Positions 44,589-52,322 of a stretch of 64,000 nucleotides of DNA are shown here, one piece after another. The stretch's first letter is position 1. Every line of letters begins with the position of its first letter. The notes under the pieces were generated by a model. The model was not told where the DNA came from. It worked only from the letters and a program-made list of their open reading frames with translations, and ran no database searches. The translations under genes were made by a program, and so were the position numbers. The DNA comes from an uncultured Flavobacteriales bacterium (GTDB lineage Bacteria; Bacteroidota; Bacteroidia; Flavobacteriales_D; Parvicellaceae), in assembly GCA_943788755.1 (NCBI GenBank), contig CALSRM010000003.1, forward strand, positions 1,890,212 through 1,954,211. Reading direction: 5' to 3'.

Positions 44589-44843
44589 TTATTTTCTTAT
44601 TGAAAGTAAAGGTTTTGATAAATCGTGTAGTAAATTCATAAACAATGACTTACTTGAGCTTTGTCTTTGTGCGCTTCTTGAAATTTTATCTTGTTGTTGT
44701 ATTGGAAGAAGCGTTAAGCTTAACAACAGCCTTTCGATTGAAATAAAAAAGACATCACTCTTGTAAAGCACTAATATTTCATGTTTTAAATCCAATTCCA
44801 AATTGGTTAAAATACTTTCGAAGGCTTTTTCTAATGGTGTCAT
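44589..44843 (-). CDS. Small hypothetical protein
   Basis: The 84-residue, mostly helical protein starts MTPLEKAFESILTNLELDL and ends with a serine- and lysine-rich tail (SKPLLSIRK). It has no signal peptide, membrane segment or known motif. The terminator just downstream and the lack of any overlapping gene support it as real. It is divergent from the LytTR cluster. A function is not proposed. Confidence 0.5.
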   Translation of the reverse strand: MTPLEKAFESILTNLELDLKHEILVLYKSDVFFISIERLLLSLTLLPIQQQDKISRSAQRQSSSKSLFMNLLHDLSKPLLSIRK

Positions 44844-44974
44844 TTTTTAATTCTGTTAAATATATTCTGTGCTATGCAAAGGCTGTGCCGAAAATTATTT
44901 ATCAGTCCCTCAATACTTAATATTATGGATGACGCATATTGCAAATATTTCTTAAGCTAAAACTGATAGTCGCT

Positions 44975-45013
44975 GACTAAAAGGTTTGTCGTCTTTTAGT
45001 CTTAAAACCTTTT
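44975..45013 (+). promoter_or_regulatory. Two overlapping, mutually exclusive hairpins before the LytTR regulator
   Basis: GACTAAAA (44975-44982) pairs perfectly with TTTTAGTC (44994-45001). AAAAGGTTT (44979-44987) pairs with AAACCTTTT (45005-45013). Both use the AAAA at 44979-44982, so only one can form at a time. The block ends 31 bases before the start codon at 45045. This is the geometry of an attenuator or of an overlapping operator; which one is unknown. Confidence 0.4.
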
Positions 45014-45044
45014 GTCCATGCTCTTTATTCCATATCTTAGCTAT

Positions 45045-45785
45045 ATGATTAGAGCATTGATAATTGATGACATAAAAGACGCGAGAGATAATATTCGTTT
45101 GGATATAGAGACTTACTGTTTGGATGTTCAAATAATAGGAGAAGCTGAAGGCGTTGTCACAGGCGCCAAAGCTATTCGAGAATTGAAACCAGAAGTGATT
45201 TTTTTAGATATTCAAATGCAAGATGGAACGGGCTTTGATTTACTAGATATTGTAGGCGATATTAATTTTAAAGTTATATTCACAACTGCTTCTGATGAAT
45301 ACGCCATTAAAGCATTTAAGTTTTCAGCGATTGACTACCTATTAAAACCAATTGATCCAGATGAATTAATTGCTGCAATTGAAAAAATAAAGAACACAAA
45401 AGTACTTCCAAAAGAAAATCTCAACTTACTTTCTGAAAGCATTAAGGACCACAAATCCATGACGCGCTTGGCGCTGAACACTTTAGAGAAGATTCTAATT
45501 GTTGAAATAAAAGATATTGTACGGTGTGAATCTAGTGTAAACTATACTACTTTCTATTTTACTGATAAATCTCGCTTAATGGTTACAAAGACACTAAAGG
45601 AATATGACGACATGTTATCTCCGTTAGGCTTTATTAGAGTGCATCAATCTCACCTTATTAACTCTAGCTTAGTTAAGGAGTTTATTAAATCGGATGGTGG
45701 CTACCTTATGATGAAAGATGAATCTTCTGTCCCCGTATCTACTCGAAAAAGACAAGCTGTAGTTGAAGCTTTAAACACATTGTAA
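45045..45785 (+). CDS. LytTR-family response regulator
   Basis: The protein is about 246 residues from the ATG at 45045 (MIRALIIDD); an upstream in-frame ATG at 45012 would precede the conserved receiver start. The receiver domain has the acidic pair DD (8-9), phospho-acceptor Asp55 in VIFLDIQMQDG, and K in YLLKPID. The LytTR DNA-binding domain follows (ILIVEIKDIVRCESSVNYTTF, FIRVHQSHLIN, DESSVPVSTRKR). It regulates transcription in response to a sensor kinase, usually of the LytS/YehU type; none is encoded beside it. It heads a run of four close genes that ends in an M23 peptidase homologue. Confidence 0.93.
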   Translation: MIRALIIDDIKDARDNIRLDIETYCLDVQIIGEAEGVVTGAKAIRELKPEVIFLDIQMQDGTGFDLLDIVGDINFKVIFTTASDEYAIKAFKFSAIDYLLKPIDPDELIAAIEKIKNTKVLPKENLNLLSESIKDHKSMTRLALNTLEKILIVEIKDIVRCESSVNYTTFYFTDKSRLMVTKTLKEYDDMLSPLGFIRVHQSHLINSSLVKEFIKSDGGYLMMKDESSVPVSTRKRQAVVEALNTL

Positions 45786-45787
45786 TA

Positions 45788-46213
45788 ATGATTAGATTAT
45801 TGATATTTATTTCTGTTCTGGCATCTATATTTGTCGTATTTCCAGGTCAATCTTTCTCTCAAGAAACGAAAGATATTCTTCAAAAAGAGGGAAAGTACGT
45901 TGTATTATCTGCAGAAAAGTTTGCAGAAATAAAAGCCGAAATGGAAAAACAGGATGATTGGTCTCCCATCCTTATTGAAGGCTATCCGAAAAATGAATTG
46001 GTTGCATTCTACATACAAAGCTATGATGAATCAACTATTCTAACTTGGGTAGATTTTGCCTATAATAAAATTCAGAGTCTTGAAAAGTTAAAACCAGACT
46101 CGCATCAAGAAAGGAAAATGCAAAAATCAAAACTGCTTCCTAGAACCAAGGAAAATATGCACGGATTTATGATGATAATGACCACTGAACAGATTGAGGC
46201 AATTGGTTATTAG
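45788..46213 (+). CDS. Small secreted protein of unknown function in the LytTR cluster
   Basis: The 141-residue protein starts 2 bases after the regulator's stop, so it is co-transcribed. An N-terminal signal peptide (LLIFISVLASIFVVFPGQSFSQ) is followed by a charged, helix-rich mature part (LSAEKFAEIKAEMEKQDDW; IQSLEKLKPDSHQERKMQK). No family is recognised. It may be a periplasmic partner of whatever signal the regulator follows. Confidence 0.7.
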   Translation: MIRLLIFISVLASIFVVFPGQSFSQETKDILQKEGKYVVLSAEKFAEIKAEMEKQDDWSPILIEGYPKNELVAFYIQSYDESTILTWVDFAYNKIQSLEKLKPDSHQERKMQKSKLLPRTKENMHGFMMIMTTEQIEAIGY

Positions 46214-46225
46214 CGATTCAAACAC

Positions 46226-46393
46226 ATGAAAAATATTAATGCTCGGTTTATAATATCCAATATAGTTTCATCAGTAATACTAATAATAAGTATACCACTA
46301 TGGAACAATGAAAATAAATCTCTTTTTCATGAAACGGATTTGATGCAGGGTATATTTCTCCTTTCCTTTTTTACGCTAGGATTTTTTTTATGA
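46226..46393 (+). CDS. 55-residue two-helix membrane protein overlapping the M23 gene
   Basis: The frame runs from ATG 46226 (MKNINARFIISNIVSSVIL) to a TGA at 46391-46393. Two hydrophobic helices (IISNIVSSVILIISIPLW and GIFLLSFFTLGFFL) are separated by a short polar loop (NNENKSLFHETDLMQ). The stop overlaps the next gene's start as ATGA, a classic translational-coupling arrangement. It begins 12 bases after the preceding stop. The compact spacing and the clean hydrophobic hairpin support a real gene. No family is recognised. Confidence 0.6.
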   Translation: MKNINARFIISNIVSSVILIISIPLWNNENKSLFHETDLMQGIFLLSFFTLGFFL

Positions 46394-47097
46394 TGAATAA
46401 TTCAGTTTTCACGTCATTAAATATTAAGAATATTTTTGTAATAGATAAGTCGTTTCTTAAATCTGACTATGTGGAAATCGATCTTTCGGCTAACAATGGA
46501 TTTTTCAATGAAATTAATGTAAATAATGCGAAAGAAATGGAGCAATACATTGCTGACTTTACAAAATCAAAAAAGGCAAAAATTGCAATAGGTGGCTACC
46601 TTGAAAAAAGAAACTTATACAAGAGAAGTAAGCATTTCAATAAACAAACAGATCCAAACGATGAACGAAATATTCATCTTGGAGTTGATATATGGGCCAA
46701 AGCAGGAACAAAAGTTGTGGCAGCATTAGACGGAGAAATACACAGTTTTAAAAACAATACAAACCATGGAGATTATGGTCCATGCATTATCCTTAAGCAC
46801 ACCATAAAAGGAACTGTTTTTCACACACTTTACGGACACTTAAGTATAGATTCTATTAATAATATCAAAATAGGGCAAAGTGTGAAACAAGGTGCTAAAA
46901 TTGCTCAACTAGGTGATTCTAGCATTAATGGCGACTACGCTCCCCATTTACATTTTCAAATCATTAAAGACCTGCATGGGAATAGTGGTGATTACCCGGG
47001 TGTTTGTGGCTTAAGCCAATTGAGTTTTTACAAAGAAAATTGTCCAAATCCAATGGAGTTATTAGGAATGAACAAGACTACTGAACAACAATTTTGA
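46390..47097 (+). CDS. M23 peptidase-domain protein without signal peptide
   Basis: The 235-residue protein has an intact LytM/M23 zinc site: His96 and Asp100 in HLGVD, YGHL (148-151), and HLH at 186-188 in APHLHFQI. M23 enzymes usually cut peptidoglycan cross-bridges outside the membrane, yet this N-terminus (MMNNSVFTSLNIKNIFVIDK) is not a signal peptide. It resembles the M23 modules found inside cytosolic multidomain proteins, so the substrate may not be peptidoglycan. It is coupled to the 55-residue membrane protein and overlaps the convergent sulfotransferase-like gene by 20 bases. Confidence 0.85.
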   Translation: MMNNSVFTSLNIKNIFVIDKSFLKSDYVEIDLSANNGFFNEINVNNAKEMEQYIADFTKSKKAKIAIGGYLEKRNLYKRSKHFNKQTDPNDERNIHLGVDIWAKAGTKVVAALDGEIHSFKNNTNHGDYGPCIILKHTIKGTVFHTLYGHLSIDSINNIKIGQSVKQGAKIAQLGDSSINGDYAPHLHFQIIKDLHGNSGDYPGVCGLSQLSFYKENCPNPMELLGMNKTTEQQF

Positions 47098-48688
47098 TCC
47101 GTTTTATTGCGCCTTTTAGATTAACAGATAGCACATAGACAGAAGGAGGCATGTTCAGATTAATAGATGTTCCTTGAAATTTTTTTTCGAAATAAACTAT
47201 TCTGCCCTGGAGATCTGCTACTATAATCTCATCAAAAGTAACTTCGTTTACAAAACGAATTATATTTCCCTCTACAGGGTTTGTAATGAGAACTTTTGAC
47301 TCAAGAACATCTTCTATATCAACTGTTAGAAAACACAATTCAGATAATGAATTCTGATCTTCAATAATCTCCGCTGTAGTCATATCCTGACCTAAAAAGC
47401 CTAAGTAATCAACTGGATATTTCTCTGCCCTAAAGATTGAGTTAGCAATTACCGATTCATTCTGGTTTAGAATAGTTAATCCATGGGGATTTACATAAGA
47501 CCATACAGGAGTGCCACTTTTTGTGATTTCAGACACCATTCCTCTCTCTGTCTCACAAACCATGAGATTCCCACCTGGCAAGGACTGCACACCACACTTT
47601 CTTCCTTGAAACATTAATGCACTTAACAATGAGCCATCCCATGACCAGTCAAAATTAATCGGCAGAAATCGACCACTAGATTCCTGATATAAATCATTTA
47701 TTATTTCAGGTTCAATTAGATGGATAGAGCTATATTGATTAACCCAATTATTCAGGTTATTAAAAACTGAAATTTTACCAGCATCTAAATATCCAGACTC
47801 TACCCATTTAGCATCGTGTTGAAGAAATAATTTCTGATCAATCTCTAATCCCTGGCCATAAGCTTGTGGGTTTCCCCATCGCCATAAAAAGTCCCCACCT
47901 TTATTTGAGTTGCCTCCAGAGTGCGAAGCTGCTTCAGCAATAGTTGTACTGTGGTCCACTATATAAATTTCACTTAAATGTCGGCAAGAAATTAATATTT
48001 GATCTAATTCAGCATTATAATCCACAGCATTTACATGCGTGTAATCAGTTGAAAGAGTAGTTCCCGGAAGTGGGTTGCTAACTGAAAAACTGTAATTAAT
48101 ATCCAAAAGTTCAGGGTGATTAGAAACTATTCCATAATTATTAAAACCACTGTAGATATCTTGAACAAGGTGGTCTACAAACTTCCATTCCCATATTATC
48201 AAAGCATTATTTGTTCCAACTGGCTTCAACTCAACAATCTTATCCAGTTTAAAATTCACACCAACGTTTAACGAATCTCTACCCTCCTGAACTATTTCAC
48301 CAGCTGAAAATTTATCTGTACAAACCATGAGTATATTTCCATTCGGAAGTGGCTCAATATCATGATGTTGATTCAGTCCGTTATCGCTTACAGCATAAGA
48401 CCAAATCAATGTATTATCCCAGTCTCTAATTTCTAAAGAATCTTTTCCTGCTCTTAATAAGTTTCCATTTTCTAATAAATAACAAGTAGCTCCAGGTTTT
48501 TCTGAAAACGACCATTCGTTTACTTTTTCACCACAATTATTAATTAAGTAAACGGATGTATTTATCTCTGGAGAAAACAAGGTATATCCTTCTGAAACTC
48601 CAAATTCATTATAAACTAAACCAAGATTAGGCTGAGCCCATGCTGCAAGTGCGCTAAGAAAACTAAAAACGACGACAAGGCTTTTCAT
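47078..48688 (-). CDS. Arylsulfotransferase-like protein with T9SS sorting domain
   Basis: The 536-residue protein has a signal peptide (MKSLVVVFSFLSALAAWAQ). Beta-propeller repeats follow with ASST-like phrases: GYTLFSPEINTSVYLINNCG, LLENGNLLRAG, LNQHHDIEPLPNGNILMV, YTHVNAVDYNAELDQILIS and FLQHDAKWVESG. The C-terminus is a sorting domain (VLITNPVEGNIIRF ... PPSVYVLSV). ASST enzymes move sulfate between phenols through a histidine; candidates here are in QHHD or THVN. Such proteins are common in Bacteroidota, with unproven activity. Its start overlaps the GH3 gene's end by 26 bases, so the two are coupled. Confidence 0.78.
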   Translation of the reverse strand: MKSLVVVFSFLSALAAWAQPNLGLVYNEFGVSEGYTLFSPEINTSVYLINNCGEKVNEWSFSEKPGATCYLLENGNLLRAGKDSLEIRDWDNTLIWSYAVSDNGLNQHHDIEPLPNGNILMVCTDKFSAGEIVQEGRDSLNVGVNFKLDKIVELKPVGTNNALIIWEWKFVDHLVQDIYSGFNNYGIVSNHPELLDINYSFSVSNPLPGTTLSTDYTHVNAVDYNAELDQILISCRHLSEIYIVDHSTTIAEAASHSGGNSNKGGDFLWRWGNPQAYGQGLEIDQKLFLQHDAKWVESGYLDAGKISVFNNLNNWVNQYSSIHLIEPEIINDLYQESSGRFLPINFDWSWDGSLLSALMFQGRKCGVQSLPGGNLMVCETERGMVSEITKSGTPVWSYVNPHGLTILNQNESVIANSIFRAEKYPVDYLGFLGQDMTTAEIIEDQNSLSELCFLTVDIEDVLESKVLITNPVEGNIIRFVNEVTFDEIIVADLQGRIVYFEKKFQGTSINLNMPPSVYVLSVNLKGAIKRIKIVVQ

Positions 48689-49832
48689 CTAACAAATTTA
48701 ACAAATACTGAACATTTGAAAAAATTTCATAATGATAAATGTCAATTAATCTATCAACCCCAAACAGTATTTTAAGTCGAATAATCTTTTTAACAGAAGC
48801 ATATACTTGAAAACGAAAGTCTTCGTCTTCATTCATTTTAGAAAGGATGTCATTAATATCTTTCTCTTCCTCTACTGGCATTAGTAATTGATCGCATCCT
48901 GCCATTACCGCTTTTAAACCAGAATTTGGAACAGTTCTAACCCCACCCATGTTCATTGCATCGGTAATAACCAATCCTTTAAACCCTAATTCGGTTTTTA
49001 ACAAATCTGTTACAATCTCTCGAGAACAGGTGGATGGTAGACCTTCTGTATTATATTTTTCGTTATTCTTTACTGCAATATGAGCTACCATTATTGATAA
49101 AACTTTATTATCAATAACGGGTTGGTAATTTGGAACCTCTTTCATTTCTCCATCAATAAAAACTAATTTTTCATGTGTATCTCCAGCTACAAAACCGTGA
49201 CCTGGAAAATGCTTTGCCGTAGCTATAATCCCATTACGTTGTGTTTCTTCAATAAAAATATTCGAAAACCCAATTACTGTATCCATTGCTAAACCAAAAC
49301 TCCTATTACTCACAGTTTTGTTGGGTGAGGCATCTATAACCGGAGCAAAGTTTTGCGTAATTCCTATCTTATTTAAATCTGCAGATATAGTATTCGTTAC
49401 TTCCTTGACCTTTTCCTTCGTTTTAATCGCATTTGTTTTTGGAACAGGAGTAGAACCTTTAATTTTATATTTGATTAACGTAGGCTCTGCATCAGCACTA
49501 TAAATTGGCGGCAAATATCCATGGGCTTTGCAAATGCTATCAAACTGCTTGACAAATGCCGTAAAACTTTCAACTGTCCCATTCAGCAACAGAACGCCTC
49601 CAACTTTACCTTGCTGCATTAATTTAACAACGTGTTCTGTCGGTTTTCCATGTTTACCAACTGCGGGAACTATCAATTGTCCAGCACGTAAAGTATCATT
49701 CATATAACTGAATTGTTCATCTATACGCCTTTCTAATTCAGGATTGTAATTATAAAAATCAGCGAGTGTAAAATCTTGCGCTAAAGTGTTTAGTGCAAAA
49801 ACGAATGCTATAAATAATGATAAGTATTTCAT
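48663..49832 (-). CDS. Glycoside hydrolase family 3, NagZ-like
   Basis: The 389-residue protein has a signal peptide (SLFIAFVFALNTLAQ) and a single GH3 TIM barrel. Typical motifs are GKVGGVLLLNGT, GITQNFAPVIDASP, the KHFPGHG...DTH loop that holds the NagZ acid/base histidine, and the nucleophile aspartate in GLVITDAMNMGGV. NagZ-type enzymes release N-acetylglucosamine from muropeptides or chitin-like chains. The lack of the second GH3 domain fits NagZ-type members. Export suggests action on periplasmic or external sugars. It is the first gene of a two-gene unit with the sulfotransferase-like protein. Confidence 0.9.
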   Translation of the reverse strand: MKYLSLFIAFVFALNTLAQDFTLADFYNYNPELERRIDEQFSYMNDTLRAGQLIVPAVGKHGKPTEHVVKLMQQGKVGGVLLLNGTVESFTAFVKQFDSICKAHGYLPPIYSADAEPTLIKYKIKGSTPVPKTNAIKTKEKVKEVTNTISADLNKIGITQNFAPVIDASPNKTVSNRSFGLAMDTVIGFSNIFIEETQRNGIIATAKHFPGHGFVAGDTHEKLVFIDGEMKEVPNYQPVIDNKVLSIMVAHIAVKNNEKYNTEGLPSTCSREIVTDLLKTELGFKGLVITDAMNMGGVRTVPNSGLKAVMAGCDQLLMPVEEEKDINDILSKMNEDEDFRFQVYASVKKIIRLKILFGVDRLIDIYHYEIFSNVQYLLNLLDEKPCRRF

Positions 49833-49906
49833 GATATGATATATTATAAAAGCTAAAGTAACACTTCCTTAAATGGCTAAAATTATGTGGATACTAATTT
49901 ATTAAA

Positions 49907-49936
49907 TTGCAAATGTTGACATGAACGTTATCTTTG
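49907..49936 (+). promoter_or_regulatory. Bacteroidota-type promoter of the MutS-like gene
   Basis: TTG at 49907-49909, 19 bases, then TATCTTTG at 49929-49936, a full match to TAnnTTTG. The ATG is 7 bases further, so the leader would be very short or absent. Confidence 0.6.
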
Positions 49937-49943
49937 CACGCAT

Positions 49944-51723
49944 ATGCAGGAAAGACAAGAGGAGTATCAAGCGAATATTACGAATAATACTGCCGCATTT
50001 CAAGAGGTGAAAAAGAAAATTACACAAATTGTAGTTCTTCGTATTTTCGTATTTGCAGCAACTTGTTTTGGATGCTATTTGTTTTCTTATAATGCAGGAA
50101 TAGCAATATCTACAGGTGTTTTTGGTGCACTTTCTTTTGTGTTTATGGTGCAGTACCACAGTAAGTTAGATCGTAAAAAAAACTACTTTGAGGAATTGAT
50201 TAGTATCAATGAAATTGAAATTGAAGCTTTAAATGGAAACATTGATAATTTAGAAAATGGAGCAGAATTCTTGAACTCAAATCATCATTACAGTTATGAT
50301 ATCGACCTTTTTGGAGATGGCTCTTTCTTTCAGTTTTTTAACCGAACAAAAACACTCGGTGGAAGAAAAAAACTAGCGGAGATTTTAGTCAGTAATGAAA
50401 TTGACAATATTGAGAACAAACAAGCCGCTATTAAAGAGTCAGCAAAAAGCAGTAAGGAGCGTCAGCACTTCTGGGCTAGTGCTGGAACTATTAAAACAGA
50501 AACGACATCCAAAACCGTTGAAGACTGGTTAAAAAACTATAAAACGTTTGCATCAAGTAAACTCATTTCCTTTTTGATAGTTCTTTTCCCTATTGTATCT
50601 GCTGTTCTACTTGGACTGCTTAGTGTGGATCTTAATAGATTCAATGCTTTTTGTCATTTGGTTTTTTGCAGGATTAATTATTACAGGAGTATTTTTAAAG
50701 CGAGTTAACGCTATTTATAACGAAGCCAACAAAATAACAGACACTATTAACCAATATTCTGAATTACTGCAAATTATAGAATCATCTGATTTTAAATCTG
50801 AACTACTAATTGAACAACAAGAAAAAATAAAAACGGAAAATGCAAATGCTTCTCTGATTCTTAAAAAATTAGGAAGAGCTCTAGACAGACTAAACAGCCG
50901 AAACAACTTTATTGTTGGAATCTTTGGGAACGCACTATTGCTTTGGGATGTGCTATCTATTCACCTTTTGGAAAAATGGATAAATAACTATTCAATGAAA
51001 GTAGAAAGCTGGTTTGATGCTATCTACTACATTGATGCAATTCAATCCAGTGCGAATTACGCTTACAATCACCCTAACTTTTTCTTTCCAAAAATAAACA
51101 ATGATAATATGGTTATTGAAGCTAAAGCATTGGGTCATCCCCTAATTCCAGAAGCAAAAAGAATTAATAATGATTTTAGTATCGATAAAAAGAAGTTCAT
51201 TATAATTACTGGAGCCAACATGGCTGGAAAAAGTACTTTTCTACGAACCTTATCACTTAATATTGTATTAGCTAACGCAGGATTACCAGCGAGTGCTAAA
51301 GAATTTAATTACTCTCCTGTTAAGCTCATTACGAGTATGCGGACTTCTGATTCACTCCAAAAAGAAGAATCTTACTTTTTCTCTGAATTGAAACGATTGA
51401 AGTTTATTGTTGACAATATTAAAACAGAGAAATATTTCATAATTCTAGATGAGATTCTTAAAGGGACTAATAGTAAGGATAAAGAAATGGGGTCGAAAAA
51501 GTTTGTAGAAAAACTTGTAGCTTCTGGCTCTACTGGAATAATAGCTACGCATGATTTAGGCCTTTGTGAAATTCACAAACGTTTCCCTCAAGTTATTAAT
51601 AACTACTTTGATGCAGAAATTATTAATGATGAATTATATTTTGATTATAAATTTAAAGAAGGAATTTGTCAAAATATGAATGCTTCTTTCCTGTTAAAGA
51701 AAATGGAAATTATAGAGGGTTGA
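49944..51723 (+). CDS. Membrane-anchored MutS-like ATPase, one frameshift in sequence
   Basis: Read through one +1 shift at about 50632-50665 it gives about 592 residues. The N-terminus has two membrane helices (VLRIFVFAATCFGCYLF; IAISTGVFGALSFVFMV). Another hydrophobic pair spans the frameshift (LISFLIVLFPIVSAVLLG and FVIWFFAGLIITGVF). The C-terminal MutS ATPase domain has Walker A TGANMAGKST, the SMRTSDSL motif, Walker B IILDEILKGTNSKDKE and IATHDLGL. The mismatch-binding domain of true MutS is absent. Bacteroidota carry such membrane MutS-like proteins with unknown roles, and a mismatch-repair function is unlikely. Confidence 0.85.
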
Positions 51724-51753
51724 AACTTTACTTCTTGAATTTTTTTGGTTTAA

Positions 51754-52168
51754 TTATATTTTTAAACCCAAAATACATATATCATCAATCTGTTCAAGAT
51801 CAGCTCTCCACTCTTCAAATACCTTATCCAACATTCTTTGCTGCTTGAATATCTAATGGATATTCCAATTCCGTAGCAATATCGAGTGATTGCTGGATGC
51901 ATTCATCAGCTTCCAGATAATTTCCTTTTAGTATATAGGTTTCCCCTATGTTAGAAAGAGTGGTGCCCACACCTTTTACAGAATTATTATCGCTATAAAT
52001 TTTTAAACTCAACATAAAAAAGTCTAAAGCTTTGTTGTATTCCAAATTATCTTTTGCTACAATTCCAAGCATATTATTGGACATAGCAATTACTTTTAGA
52101 TCATTAATTTTTATGCGTATAGCTAAACTTTCTTGGTGGTATTTTTCAGATTTTATAAAACAAATGAG
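51754..52168 (-). pseudogene. Remnant of a TPR-SpoIIE phosphatase gene with its middle deleted
   Basis: The fragment has no start and begins inside TPR repeats (EKYHQESLAIRIKINDLK; YNKALDFFMLSLKIY; TLSNIGETYILKGNYLEADE). After AAKN a one-base shift near 51840 leads straight into LDKVFEEWRADLEQIDDI and ends LGLKI. The latter is the typical extreme C-terminus of SpoIIE-type PP2C phosphatases. In intact Bacteroidota proteins of this architecture a membrane helix, a coiled coil and about 200 residues of phosphatase lie between these parts. Those are missing, so this is a decayed, internally deleted gene. It lies between the MutS-like gene and the giant-protein gene. Confidence 0.6.
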
Positions 52169-52237
52169 TTATTTAAAATTTGGTATTTGTAAACAGTACT
52201 GACCTCATTTGAGTTTAAAGATGAAAACACCTATCAT

Positions 52238-52269
52238 GAAAAACCGATGAGGATATCATCATCGGTTTA
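52238..52269 (-). terminator. Intrinsic terminator of the giant GloVer/SprB-repeat gene
   Basis: On the minus strand AAACCGATGA, loop TGATATCC, TCATCGGTTTTT. It lies about 54 bases after the stop codon at 52323. Confidence 0.8.
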
Positions 52270-52322
52270 AATTAATTTAATAGTAAAACTTTCAACCTAT
52301 TTGTAGGATGAGACAAGTGCAA

